In this document: piece after piece, positions 25,146 through 33,897 of the stretch | Numbering within the stretch: position 1 is the stretch's first letter | Layout: each line of letters begins with the position of its first letter | NCBI GenBank assembly: GCA_965223165.1 | Contig: CBDCVQ010000020.1 | Span: 1,178,001 to 1,242,000 of the forward strand | Direction: 5' to 3' | DNA length: 64,000 bases | Source: JABDMH01 sp965223165 | GTDB lineage: Bacteria; Bacteroidota; Bacteroidia; Chitinophagales; Saprospiraceae | Position numbers and translations under genes: made by a program | The notes under the pieces: generated by a model | What the model was told of the DNA's origin: nothing | Seen by the model: only the letters and a program-made list of their open reading frames with translations | Database searches by the model: none

Positions 25146-28100
25146 ATGCCTGATTTTCTCCACTTGCACTGTCATACGCAATACTCACTGCTGGATGGAG
25201 CCTCTCGCATAGAGACCATGCTGGACAAAGCCGTGCAGGACGGGCACAAGGGAGCGGCCATTACGGATCACGGCAACATGTACGGGGCCTTCAAGTTTGT
25301 CAATGAGGCCAAAAAGCGGAACCTAAAACCCATTGTCGGCTGCGAATTTTACTTGGTCGCCGACCGTCACAAGCGATCCTTTTCGAGAAAGCAGGGGGAG
25401 CGAGATCGGCGCTTTCACCAACTATTGTTGGCCAAAAATGAGAAAGGCTACCAAAACCTGTCCAAGCTCTGCTCCCTGGGATTCATCGAGGGGCTCTATG
25501 GGGAGTATCCCCGGATTGACAAGGAGCTACTTGAACAATACCACGAGGGGCTGATCGCTACCAGCTGCTGTCTCGCAGCCGAGATACCGGCCACCATTAT
25601 GAAAGGCGATGTAGAAGAGGCAGAAAAACTGCTGAAGTGGTGGCTGGATCTGTTTGGCGAGGACTACTACATTGAACTGCAGCGACATCGAGGGTTGGAA
25701 GACATTGATGGTTCGGGCAAGAGCCAGGAGGAGGTAAATCAGGTGCTGCTACAATTTGCCCAGCGGCATAATGTCAAGGTCATCGCCACCAACGATGCCC
25801 ACTATGTAGAAGAAGACGATTGGAAACCGCATGATATCCTCCTGTGTATCAACACCGGCAGCAAACTGGAGGACGAAAAGCGCTTTAAGTTTAGCAGCTC
25901 TGATTACTTTTTCAAGTCGAAGACAGAGATGGCTCAGGTGTTTGAGGACCTACCGATGGCTCTCGACAACACCTTGGAGATCTACGATAAAATTGACCAC
26001 CTCGATCTGGCCCGTGACGTCTTACTCCCCGCCTTCCCATTGCCTGAGGGGTTCGCCACCCAGGATGACTACCTTCGGCACTTGACCTTTGAGGGGGCCA
26101 AGGACCGATATGGCCAAGTCACGGCCGAAATCGAAGAGCGGCTCAACTTTGAATTGCAAGTCATTCGGCAGTCGGGCTATCCAGGCTACTTTTTGATCGT
26201 CTACGACCTGACCAGCTCCGCTCGAAAGATGGGTGTCAGCGTGGGCCCCGGCCGCGGATCAGCGGCAGGCTCAGCCGTCGCCTACTGCCTGGGTATCACC
26301 AACATCGATCCCATCAAGTACGATCTCCTGTTTGAGCGTTTTCTCAATCCGGAGCGTATATCCATGCCCGATATCGACATCGATTTCGACGATGAAGGCC
26401 GCTCCAAGGTGATCGACTATGTCGTAGAAAAATACGGCCAGCATCAGGTGGCACAGATCATCACCTACGGCTCCATGGCCGCCAAGATGTCCATCCGGGA
26501 TGTCGGTCGAGTGCTGGATCTGGATCTCAAGGAAGTCGATCGGATCTCCAAGTCCTACCCTTTGCAGCTGGGTGCGAGCCTGCAGAAAGTATTGGCCAAT
26601 GGTGGGCTGGACAAGGGCCTACGACAAAGCATGAATGCCGAGGATGTGGAGCGCGCTGAACAGATCATCAAGATGTCTCAGCAGGACGATCTGGTGGGTC
26701 TGACCCTGCGTACCGCCAAAGAATTGGAAGGCAATATCCGCAATACGGGGCTGCACGCTTGCGGGGTGATCATCACACCCAGCGACATCCGGGACATCAT
26801 CCCGGTCGCCACCGCCAAGGATACGGATCTGCTCGTCACCCAGTTTGACAACAGTGTCGTGGAAGATGCCGGCTTGCTCAAGATGGACTTCCTCGGTCTG
26901 AAGACGCTGAGTATCATCAAGGATGCGGTGGAGATGATTCAAGAACGGCATGACCTGCGACTGGACATGGATGAGGTCCCGCTGGATGATCAAAAGACCT
27001 TCGAGCTCTTTCACCGGGGCGACACGATCGGCATCTTCCAGTACGAGTCACCGGGGATGCAGAAACACTTGAAAAACCTCAAGCCCAACAAGTTTGAGGA
27101 TCTGATCGCCATGAATGCCCTGTACCGCCCGGGACCCCTACAGTACATACCCAACTTCATAGCTCGAAAGCACGGAAAGGAAGCCATCCGATACGATCTG
27201 CCCGTGATGGAGGAGATTCTTGCAGAGACCTACGGCATCACGGTGTACCAAGAGCAGGTGATGCTGCTGTCGCAAAAACTGGCCGGCTTTAGCAAGGGCC
27301 AAGCGGACGCGCTGCGTAAGGGCATGGGCAAGAAGAAGAAAAAGATCATTGATGAGCTGTACCCACTTTTTGTGGAGGGCTGTCAGGCCAACGGACACCC
27401 ACAAGAGGCGATCGACAAGATCTGGAATGATTGGCAAGCCTTTGCCTCCTATGCTTTTAACAAGTCTCACTCGACTTGCTACGCCTTTGTAGCCTTCCAG
27501 ACCGCCTACCTCAAAGCGCACTACCCGGCAGAGTTTATGGCCTCTGTGCTGACCCACAATAAGAGTGACATCACCAAGCTCAATTTCTTTCTCCGAGAAT
27601 GCAAAAAGCTGGCCCTGGACGTACTCATTCCAGATGTCAATGAGAGCGGCATCAACTTTAAGGTCAACAAGAAGGGACAAATCCGGATCGGCCTGTCTGC
27701 GATGAAGAACGTGGGCGAAGCAGCGGTCGAAGAGATCATCCGTGAGCGTACTGAACATGGCGCCTACCAGTCCTTCTTTGATATGATGCGGCGTCTGAAT
27801 CTCAGGTACACCAACAAGAAGTGCATGGAGAATCTGGTGATGGGTGGAGCACTGGATTGCTTCAGCGAATACACCCGCTCGCAATACTTTACCCGCTCCG
27901 ATAAGTTTGACACCTTCATCGAGCACGGGTTGAGGTATGGACAGGCCTACCAACAGCAGAAAGCCGAAAGTGCGACCAGCCTTTTTGGAGGCACGGACGA
28001 TGTCTTGATCCCGGAGCCGTCGGCACCTACGTCTGAGCCCTGGTCACTCATGCACAAGCTCAACCGCGAAAAGGAAATCATCGGCATCTATGTCAGCGGC

Positions 28101-28682
28101 CACCCCCTCGATACCTACAAGCTGGAGCTAGAGCACTTCGTCAATTGCGAATTGATCCACTTTGACCGGGTCAAGGCCAATGGCCGGCAGCTCAAGATCG
28201 CAGGTATCATCACCAAGGCCATGCACGGCACCAACAAACGGGGAAACGGTTATTGCCGATTCACCCTGCAAGACTACAACGGCTCGGTCGAATTATATCT
28301 GAGCCAGGATACCTATCACAAGTACAAGGGCCTGATCGAAGAGGGCCTCGTGATCTATCTGGAGGGCGTATTTAAAGCTCGCTACCAGTCCGATGAATTG
28401 TATTTCAATCCTCAGATCATCAAGTTACTCTCGACCGTCGGTGACGAACTCACCCGGTCCATCACGCTGAAGATCCCGGTGCAGCAGATCACCTCGGAGT
28501 TTCAGCAGACGTTGGAAGAGGTCTGCACGGCACACAAGGGTCGGCATCACCTCCGCATGGTCATCTACGATGAGCACAACGAGATCCTGATGAACTTCCT
28601 GGCAGAGAAGACCAAGGTCCAGGCCGACAGCCACTTCGTCCAGGAGCTGGACAAAATCGGTGTACCCTACAAATTAAATTAG
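25146..28682 (+). CDS. dnaE: DNA polymerase III alpha subunit
   Basis: The replicative polymerase, 1178 aa from the ATG at 25146. An in-frame extension back to 24933 overlaps the higB remnant and lacks homology, so I reject it. Domains in order: PHP domain opening LHLHCHTQYSLLDGA; palm with the catalytic acidic motif PDIDIDFDD at about residues 408-416 preceded by GPGRGSAAGSAVAYCLGI; thumb/fingers with YQEQVMLLSQKLAGF; helix-hairpin-helix region; and a C-terminal OB fold (IAGIITKAMHGTNKRGNGY). The PHP motif histidines are retained. It is followed at 39 bases by a thioredoxin-like gene. Confidence 0.97.
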   Translation: MPDFLHLHCHTQYSLLDGASRIETMLDKAVQDGHKGAAITDHGNMYGAFKFVNEAKKRNLKPIVGCEFYLVADRHKRSFSRKQGERDRRFHQLLLAKNEKGYQNLSKLCSLGFIEGLYGEYPRIDKELLEQYHEGLIATSCCLAAEIPATIMKGDVEEAEKLLKWWLDLFGEDYYIELQRHRGLEDIDGSGKSQEEVNQVLLQFAQRHNVKVIATNDAHYVEEDDWKPHDILLCINTGSKLEDEKRFKFSSSDYFFKSKTEMAQVFEDLPMALDNTLEIYDKIDHLDLARDVLLPAFPLPEGFATQDDYLRHLTFEGAKDRYGQVTAEIEERLNFELQVIRQSGYPGYFLIVYDLTSSARKMGVSVGPGRGSAAGSAVAYCLGITNIDPIKYDLLFERFLNPERISMPDIDIDFDDEGRSKVIDYVVEKYGQHQVAQIITYGSMAAKMSIRDVGRVLDLDLKEVDRISKSYPLQLGASLQKVLANGGLDKGLRQSMNAEDVERAEQIIKMSQQDDLVGLTLRTAKELEGNIRNTGLHACGVIITPSDIRDIIPVATAKDTDLLVTQFDNSVVEDAGLLKMDFLGLKTLSIIKDAVEMIQERHDLRLDMDEVPLDDQKTFELFHRGDTIGIFQYESPGMQKHLKNLKPNKFEDLIAMNALYRPGPLQYIPNFIARKHGKEAIRYDLPVMEEILAETYGITVYQEQVMLLSQKLAGFSKGQADALRKGMGKKKKKIIDELYPLFVEGCQANGHPQEAIDKIWNDWQAFASYAFNKSHSTCYAFVAFQTAYLKAHYPAEFMASVLTHNKSDITKLNFFLRECKKLALDVLIPDVNESGINFKVNKKGQIRIGLSAMKNVGEAAVEEIIRERTEHGAYQSFFDMMRRLNLRYTNKKCMENLVMGGALDCFSEYTRSQYFTRSDKFDTFIEHGLRYGQAYQQQKAESATSLFGGTDDVLIPEPSAPTSEPWSLMHKLNREKEIIGIYVSGHPLDTYKLELEHFVNCELIHFDRVKANGRQLKIAGIITKAMHGTNKRGNGYCRFTLQDYNGSVELYLSQDTYHKYKGLIEEGLVIYLEGVFKARYQSDELYFNPQIIKLLSTVGDELTRSITLKIPVQQITSEFQQTLEEVCTAHKGRHHLRMVIYDEHNEILMNFLAEKTKVQADSHFVQELDKIGVPYKLN

Positions 28683-28721
28683 GGCTCGATCCCGTTATAG
28701 TCTGGTAGCCACTACAGCAGG

Positions 28722-29216
28722 ATGCTCCGATATGTACTTCTATTTGGTTGGATGATGGTCGCTGTGACCCTACCGGCACAACCCCCGGACCGTCCTGAGA
28801 TCTTGAATTTTGAAGAATTTCAACCCCGTCTGGAGGGCCATTCGGACACGACCTACGTGATCAACTTTTGGGCTACCTGGTGCAAACCCTGCGTCAAGGA
28901 GTTGCCTCATTTTGAGCGAGCATATCAGGAGTACCAGGGTCAGCCCGTGCACTTCCTCTTGGTCAGCCTCGACTTTAGCCACCAGATAGAATCCAAACTT
29001 ATCCCCTTCCTACAAAAGCATGCCCTCAGTCCCGAAGTGGTCGTGCTGGATGCACCGAATCCCAATGCCTGGATCGACCTAGTGCACAAGGACTGGTCGG
29101 GCTCTCTACCGGGCACCTTGGTGTATCAGGGATCTTCCAGGCGGTTCTATGAGCGCGAACTGGAAGACTACTCAGAACTGCAAGAGATCATTCAATCATT
29201 CATCAAAAAAACCTAA
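28722..29216 (+). CDS. TlpA-like thioredoxin-fold protein, exported
   Basis: A 164-aa thiol-disulfide protein. The signal peptide MLRYVLLFGWMMVAVTLPAQ places it in the periplasm. The active site is FWATWCKPCVKE with CxxC at residues 54-57, and the later cis-Pro region is SGSLPGTLVYQ. TlpA/ResA-like proteins reduce cysteines of c-type cytochromes or other envelope proteins. The stop is three bases before the next thioredoxin-fold gene, so the two are an operon. No cytochrome c gene is close by. Confidence 0.92.
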   Translation: MLRYVLLFGWMMVAVTLPAQPPDRPEILNFEEFQPRLEGHSDTTYVINFWATWCKPCVKELPHFERAYQEYQGQPVHFLLVSLDFSHQIESKLIPFLQKHALSPEVVVLDAPNPNAWIDLVHKDWSGSLPGTLVYQGSSRRFYERELEDYSELQEIIQSFIKKT

Positions 29217-29219
29217 ACA

Positions 29220-29840
29220 ATGAAGAATTTGACTCGGATGGCCGGAATCCTCGTATGCGCGGTAGCCATACTCGCATTTGTCAATCCGATAGCGAAGACC
29301 TCCAGCTATGGCATCAACGACGTGGTGGAAGATTTCACCCTGACCAACGTCGATGGCGCCGATATCCAACTTTCGACCTACATGGGAGAGAAGGGTGCAA
29401 TCATCATCTTCACCTGCAACACCTGTCCCTATGCCCAGCTATATGAAGATCGCATCATCGACATGCACAATACGTACGCTGAGCAGGGATATCCCGTGCT
29501 GGCCATAAATCCCAATGACCCCTCGATGAAACCTGGCGATAGCTTTGAGAAAATGCAAGCCCGTGCGGAGGAAAAGAGCTTCCCCTTTCCCTATGTCTTT
29601 GATGAGGCACAAGAAGTCTTTCCAAAATTTGGGGCGACTCGCACACCCCACGTATTTCTCATTGATGGAGAAATGAAGCTGCGCTATGTAGGCGGTATCG
29701 ACGACAATCCCCAAAATGCCAGTGCCGTGAAGACCAACTATGTGGCCAGCGCGATTGAAGCGATCCAACAGGGGGCGGATCCAGATCCGCAGACGACCAA
29801 AGCGATTGGCTGTGGGATCAAATATCGCAAGCAAGGGTAG
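29220..29840 (+). CDS. Peroxiredoxin-like/redoxin protein, exported
   Basis: A 206-aa protein of the AhpC-TSA/redoxin group (PRX-like 1 subfamily). A hydrophobic N-terminus (MAGILVCAVAILAFVNP) should export it. The active site is IIFTCNTCPYAQLYEDRI, with Cys66 and Cys69, and the fold continues with VLAINPNDPSMKPGDSFEKM, FPYVFDEAQEVFPKFGATRT and the cis-Pro TPHVFLID. It is paired with the TlpA-like gene upstream; together they look like a periplasmic thiol redox pair. Peroxidase activity is not assured. Confidence 0.9.
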   Translation: MKNLTRMAGILVCAVAILAFVNPIAKTSSYGINDVVEDFTLTNVDGADIQLSTYMGEKGAIIIFTCNTCPYAQLYEDRIIDMHNTYAEQGYPVLAINPNDPSMKPGDSFEKMQARAEEKSFPFPYVFDEAQEVFPKFGATRTPHVFLIDGEMKLRYVGGIDDNPQNASAVKTNYVASAIEAIQQGADPDPQTTKAIGCGIKYRKQG

Positions 29841-29850
29841 GGACGTCCGG

Positions 29851-29870
29851 GACTAGTGCTAAGTCTAGTC
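29851..29870 (+). terminator. Weak hairpin after the redoxin gene
   Basis: Six-base perfect arms GACTAG / CTAGTC surround an eight-base loop, 11 bases past the stop. There is no T run, so it is at best a weak terminator or mRNA 3'-end structure. Confidence 0.25.
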
Positions 29871-30056
29871 AGACAAACAACTACCCAACCCCGCTCTATT
29901 CTTGGGCGACGCTTGTAATCACCCAACCCTGGCCTGTGGATTCAGAGGATGGGCTAGTCGCGGTTTGGCTTTCTTCGATCAGGCACAAAAGAGCCCAATC
30001 AGATGCACCAGTGCCTGGCTTTGACGTGCTGCACAAGGTTCTAAGGCGTGATCGGA

Positions 30057-30344
30057 TTATCCAAATTTGACCGTTAGGTTGCCACCAAGCGCTTTAATGA
30101 CTTTCATGATAGTCTCGAATTGTGGTTTTGATCCTTTTGACAGTGCTTTGTACAAACTAGGTCTGCTCATTCCTGTATCAGCAGCTATCTTGGACATTCC
30201 CCGTGCTTTTGCAACATGTCCGATTGCTACGATAAGAACCTCAACCTCTCCCTCTTCCAAAGCAGAGTTTAGATATTCGACAACCACCTCATCGTCATCC
30301 AGGTATTCTGCTATATCGAATTTTGTTACATTAATTTTTGTCAT
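30057..30344 (-). CDS. Addiction-module antidote protein (HigA-2/XRE type)
   Basis: A 95-aa antitoxin: MTKINVTKFDIAEYLDDDEV opening, then EYLNSALEEGEVEVLIVAIGH, and the helix-turn-helix VAKARGMSKIAADTGMSRPS with LYKALSKGSKPQFETIMKV. This is the standard 'putative addiction module antidote' architecture. I use the ATG at 30344; a longer frame runs into the toxin remnant. Its cognate toxin gene, immediately upstream and overlapping by 14 bases, is frameshifted. Confidence 0.88.
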   Translation of the reverse strand: MTKINVTKFDIAEYLDDDEVVVEYLNSALEEGEVEVLIVAIGHVAKARGMSKIAADTGMSRPSLYKALSKGSKPQFETIMKVIKALGGNLTVKFG

Positions 30345-30588
30345 TTCTCTCCGATTTATAGATCTCCCATAAAGTTTGTGCCTTCTTGATATCGGTTTGC
30401 TGAGTTGATTTGTTGCCACCATTTAGTAAGAGGACAATCTTACGTCCATGCAATGTAGACTCGATATCTGACACGAATCCGAGGTGATTTAAGTGAATAG
30501 TCGATTGCTTTCCAGAATGATTGGCTTTTAGATCCCAATATTTCGCCAAAAGGACCATATTTCTGGACACTCTTTCGGCGAATGACCA
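30331..30588 (-). pseudogene. Frameshifted, N-terminally truncated addiction-module killer toxin
   Basis: Two frames together spell the C-terminal half of a RelE-fold killer protein. One frame ends SPRIRVRYRVYIAW before a TAA (30440-30442); the family has GYRVYY at that place. The next frame continues GRKIVLLLNGGNKSTQQTDI and then KKAQTLWEIYKSE, a strong match to the conserved end of the family. The switch lies around 30443-30455, consistent with a one-base indel. The first 40 or so residues are missing because cutC ends at 30589. The intact antidote gene follows. Confidence 0.72.
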
Positions 30589-31341
30589 CTATCTGCTGAC
30601 TGGGCCTAGTTGCTTTCTGAGCAGAGACACTTCATTGACATCACTGTCCCAGCGTTGCTGAGACACAGTAGCGTTGACCGTGGTGATGCCAAGCGCGTCC
30701 TCATGGATCGGCTGCGTGACTTGCTTGGCAGACGCATGAACTTCGGTACAGCCGGTGAATTGTAAGAGGGCCTTTACATTGGAACTCTTGACACCAGCAC
30801 CGGGCATGATGGTGATCTCTCCGCCAAACTCACGTACGAGATCCCTGATCAACGACTGACCGCGCCATGCACTGGCCGCCTGGCCGGAGGTCAGAATGCG
30901 ATCAATGCCCATCGCTATCAGCGTCTCCGTAGTGCGTAAAGGATCCCGCAATAGGTCAAAGCATCGATGAAAGGTGAGGTCCAGTCCCTCGGCCGCCTGT
31001 ACCAAGGTCGCAAGTTGGTGCTGGTTGATCTCTCGATGGTCGTTGAGACATCCGATGACCACTCCATCTGCTCGCAACTGCTTCATCCATTTGATGGATG
31101 TGCACATCGTTTTGATCTCTTCGTCAGAATAGACAAAGTCTCCGAGTCGGGGTCGTATGAGGACATGGACGGGCAGATCCACCTGCTCAGTCACCAGCTC
31201 CAATAGGCCCGGTCCCGGGGTCAAGCCTCCCGTCTGCAGGGCAGCGCACAACTCAATGCGATCGGCTCCGCCCTCCCTTGCCGCATTAGCGGAGGTCAAG
31301 CTGTGTGCGGCAATCTCAAGCAATATCCCGCTATTGGGCAT
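30589..31341 (-). CDS. cutC: CutC family protein (copper homeostasis)
   Basis: A 250-aa TIM-barrel protein. The N-terminal LLEIAAHSLTSANAAREGGA, DRIELCAALQTGGLTPGPG and VLIRPRLGDFVYSDEE segments are those of CutC, and GADGVVIGCLN-type strands (reading ADGVVIGCLND here) and LTFHRCFDLLRDP follow. CutC was named for copper tolerance; direct copper binding has been questioned and the true activity is unsettled. The C-terminal tail after VNATVSQQRWD is short. It abuts the toxin remnant downstream and is divergent from the lipoprotein gene. Confidence 0.94.
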   Translation of the reverse strand: MPNSGILLEIAAHSLTSANAAREGGADRIELCAALQTGGLTPGPGLLELVTEQVDLPVHVLIRPRLGDFVYSDEEIKTMCTSIKWMKQLRADGVVIGCLNDHREINQHQLATLVQAAEGLDLTFHRCFDLLRDPLRTTETLIAMGIDRILTSGQAASAWRGQSLIRDLVREFGGEITIMPGAGVKSSNVKALLQFTGCTEVHASAKQVTQPIHEDALGITTVNATVSQQRWDSDVNEVSLLRKQLGPVSR

Positions 31342-31359
31342 TTTGTATATCTTGATCCA

Positions 31360-31854
31360 ATGATTAGATCGAATAGTCTCAAAGGTATCCTTTTGTGCCT
31401 GATCGCCGGGTTATTCGGCTGTCAAGGAGCCTCCGATGCGGTCGTCCTGGAGGAGAAGGATCTATTGAGCTATGGCATTCCCATCACCATCCAGGCACCC
31501 GTGGACGCGGACATCAAGACGATGGACTGGGGCTTTCAAAGGGATATTACCGTAAGTGACAGCAACTGGTACAAGCTGCAGATATTTAGTTCAAGGGCCA
31601 CCATTCACAATCTTGCTGATTTGAAGGCGCAGTATGTGCAGGAAGCCGTGAATAATCCCTACTTCCGAGAAATCACCCAGGAAGATCCCGATGGGTTTGT
31701 CTTCAGCCTGGAGATTGACTCACTGATCAACTACGACTTTCGACACTTCAAGCTTCAGGGAGACAATGAATACTTGTTTCAGGCAGGTATGATCGGCAGC
31801 TTCACGGAGGAGCAAATACAAAGGCTTTATCAGATAGCGAAAGAGGCAAGATAA
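31360..31854 (+). CDS. Putative lipoprotein of unknown function
   Basis: A 164-aa protein starting MIRSNSLKGILLCLIAGLFG with the lipidated Cys at residue 21 (FGCQGASD). The mature part has a regular alpha/beta pattern with no motif I can name; conserved-looking stretches are YGIPITIQAPVDADIKTMDW and REITQEDPDGFVFSLEID. The ATG at 31360 is chosen because the signal begins there. It is divergent from cutC with 18 bases between start codons, and convergent with the superoxide dismutase. Confidence 0.78.
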   Translation: MIRSNSLKGILLCLIAGLFGCQGASDAVVLEEKDLLSYGIPITIQAPVDADIKTMDWGFQRDITVSDSNWYKLQIFSSRATIHNLADLKAQYVQEAVNNPYFREITQEDPDGFVFSLEIDSLINYDFRHFKLQGDNEYLFQAGMIGSFTEEQIQRLYQIAKEAR

Positions 31855-31858
31855 AAGC

Positions 31859-31899
31859 ACCGGGCACAGGAGCAATCCCACTGCCTTGGCCCGGTCAAT
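31859..31899. terminator. Possible bidirectional terminator between the lipoprotein and sod genes
   Basis: Arms ACCGGGC (31859-31865) and GCCCGGT (31889-31895) are perfect over seven bases with a 23-base loop, followed by CAATTTT. It lies between two converging genes. The long loop lowers confidence. Confidence 0.4.
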
Positions 31900-31921
31900 T
31901 TTGAAATTTCGTCTTGGAATC

Positions 31922-32530
31922 CTACTTGGCGGCCTCGTATCTGCGTGCTACTTCGCCCCAGTTGATCACGTTGAAGAATGCACTGATGTAATCGGGCCTG
32001 CGGTTCTGATAGTTTAGGTAGTACGCGTGCTCCCAAACGTCCAAGCCTAGGATTGGTGTACCCTGGACATTCACTACATCCATGACCGGATTATCTTGGT
32101 TAGGTGTGTTGGTCACTGCCAGGTGACCTGCTCCATCTACCAACAGCCAAGCCCAGCCTGAACCAAACTGCGTAGCCGCCGCCCGGGAAAAGGCATCTTT
32201 AAAATCGGCGAATGAACCAAATCTGTGGTTGATCGCATCGGCCAATTCACCGGTGGGCTCTCCACCGCCATCCGGCGACATGACCTCCCAAAACAGGCAG
32301 TGATTGTAGTAGCCGCCGCCATTGTTTCGCACGCCGCCACTATGGTTGGAGACGCCACTTAGGATCTCTTCGATCGACTTGCCCTCCAAAGCCGTGCCTT
32401 CGATGGCTGCGTTCAGCTTAGTCGTGTATCCATTATGGTGTTTGCCGTGATGGATCGTCATCGTTCGGGCGTCAATGTGCGGTTCTAATGCGTCTGCTGC
32501 GTATGGTAGATCTGGTAAGGTGAAAGCCAT
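31922..32530 (-). CDS. Superoxide dismutase, Fe/Mn type
   Basis: Dismutes superoxide to oxygen and hydrogen peroxide. 202 aa from the ATG at 32530; the longer frame adds an unrelated 19-residue lead. Metal ligands are His27 (MTIHHGKHH), His77 (GGGYYNHCLFW), Asp164 and His168 (GLDVWEHAYYLNY). The Gln in NTPNQDNPVM is typical of Mn-type or cambialistic enzymes. There is no signal peptide, so it is cytoplasmic. It sits alone between the lipoprotein and fdhD. Confidence 0.96.
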   Translation of the reverse strand: MAFTLPDLPYAADALEPHIDARTMTIHHGKHHNGYTTKLNAAIEGTALEGKSIEEILSGVSNHSGGVRNNGGGYYNHCLFWEVMSPDGGGEPTGELADAINHRFGSFADFKDAFSRAAATQFGSGWAWLLVDGAGHLAVTNTPNQDNPVMDVVNVQGTPILGLDVWEHAYYLNYQNRRPDYISAFFNVINWGEVARRYEAAK

Positions 32531-32636
32531 GATGTCTTGATAAATTTTACTGGTTGAAATTTGAATCTTCGAGTCGAGCCGACTCATTGAAGGTAACAGC
32601 CATAAAGATAATAAGTTCGCCCCTAACGATGCTTAT

Positions 32637-33473
32637 TTAGTCGCCGTCAAAGGAGATCCTTTCGGCACCTGCGTACACGTTAAAGCGATTCTGCTGGACA
32701 AAGCCGATCAATGTCATGCCTCGGTCTTGCGCCAGATCCACGGCCAGACTCGAAGGGGCACCGACGGCTGCAAGGATCGGAATACCTGCCATCAGCGCCT
32801 TTTGTACCAACTCGAAACTGGCTCGGCCACTCACCACTACCGCGCCGCCGGCAAAAGGTGGACGCCCCTCCCGGAGCAGCCGGCCGATGAGCTTGTCCAT
32901 CGCATTGTGCCGACCGACATCCTCAAAGGCCAACACCACTCGCCCTGCCTCCACAAATCCCACCGCATGGTTGCCACCCGTCACACTAAAGAGACGTTGC
33001 TCGGCTCGCAGCAGATCCGGCCACATGCTAATCTCGGCCGCCGTGACCCGCGGCAGGCCCCGGGGCAAGAGATAGGGTATGGTCAGGTCTACCTGCTCCA
33101 GGCTCGTCTTGCCACACGCACCGCAGCTGGAGGAGGTGAAGGTATCTCGCTTGACGCTCGCGACATCGACTTGGACAGCGGCGGAAAGTTCCGCCACCAC
33201 CGAGTCTTCGGAGACTCGCTCCATATGCACCAGATCCGAGGCTTGACTAATGACCTGCTCCGAAAAAAGAAACCCTCGAATCAAGTCTTCATCTGCTCCC
33301 GGCGTCCGCATCGTGACTGCAAGTGTAAATAGCGTGCGTTGGTCCAGGGGTCCATGCCGTACTCCGATCGCCAGGGGTTGCTCGATGATCACCTGATCGA
33401 CCTCCTGCGAGGAGACGCCCCGATGAAACCTGGTGACTTCGACCGCATTGGTGTCCTTATGCGAGACGCTCAT
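32637..33473 (-). CDS. fdhD: FdhD sulfurtransferase for formate dehydrogenase maturation
   Basis: Moves sulfur from the cysteine desulfurase to the molybdenum (bis-MGD) cofactor, which formate dehydrogenases need for activity. 278 aa. The catalytic cysteines are Cys117 and Cys120 in SSSCGACGK, and the FSVTGGNHAVGF, VVLAFEDVGRHNAMDKLIG and VVVSGRASFELVQKALMAGI blocks are all family signatures. It overlaps the upstream DUF7009 gene by four bases. No formate dehydrogenase or molybdopterin gene is in the window. Confidence 0.96.
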   Translation of the reverse strand: MSVSHKDTNAVEVTRFHRGVSSQEVDQVIIEQPLAIGVRHGPLDQRTLFTLAVTMRTPGADEDLIRGFLFSEQVISQASDLVHMERVSEDSVVAELSAAVQVDVASVKRDTFTSSSCGACGKTSLEQVDLTIPYLLPRGLPRVTAAEISMWPDLLRAEQRLFSVTGGNHAVGFVEAGRVVLAFEDVGRHNAMDKLIGRLLREGRPPFAGGAVVVSGRASFELVQKALMAGIPILAAVGAPSSLAVDLAQDRGMTLIGFVQQNRFNVYAGAERISFDGD

Positions 33474-33847
33474 ATGCTTTCTGGGGCCAGCGGATTTTCA
33501 AAAAGATCTCCCTCGTCCTCTCCGACACGTGCCGATAGACACTTAAAGTCTTTCTCCACCAATATCACGAGATGGGACCCGTTGGCAAGGGGTACCTGTT
33601 CGCGGATGCTCACCTGGTCGGTAGATGCCCAAACATCGGCGATCGATTTGGGCACGTTGATCAAGAGGGCGGAGTCGTCAAACCGGACCTCGACGCGGGG
33701 CGACTCACTGTGCGCCAGCCCGTAGACGAAAGGCCGGCCGGCCGGAAAGGAAGTCTGAGATCGTATCTGCCCAGCAGTAGCAAAATCTCGCACCTCGGTG
33801 CGGCTCAGACGCAGTCTCAGGGAGTCTCCCTTGATCCTCAACTTCAT
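33470..33847 (-). CDS. Small protein coupled to fdhD (DUF7009-like)
   Basis: A 125-aa protein beginning MKLRIKGDSLRLRLSRTEVR, with further strands RVEVRFDDSALLINVP and HLVILVEKDFKCLSAR, and an acidic tail. It resembles short Bacteroidota proteins annotated as DUF7009 that are found next to fdhD, which suggests a role in molybdoenzyme maturation or use; no function is known. I start at the ATG 33847 because the domain begins there. The fdhD start overlaps its stop by four bases, so translation is coupled. Confidence 0.75.
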   Translation of the reverse strand: MKLRIKGDSLRLRLSRTEVRDFATAGQIRSQTSFPAGRPFVYGLAHSESPRVEVRFDDSALLINVPKSIADVWASTDQVSIREQVPLANGSHLVILVEKDFKCLSARVGEDEGDLFENPLAPESI

Positions 33848-33859
33848 CCTCTTTATTGG

Positions 33860-33867
33860 TATTTTTG
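33860..33867 (+). promoter_or_regulatory. -7 element upstream of fumC
   Basis: TATTTTTG matches the -7 consensus, 31 bases before the fumC ATG. A TTG at 33831-33833 is 26 bases upstream, slightly too far for an ideal -33 box. It lies in the 50-base divergent gap with the DUF7009 gene. Confidence 0.45.
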
Positions 33868-33897
33868 ACCCGATCAAGATAATCGATAATCAAGCCA

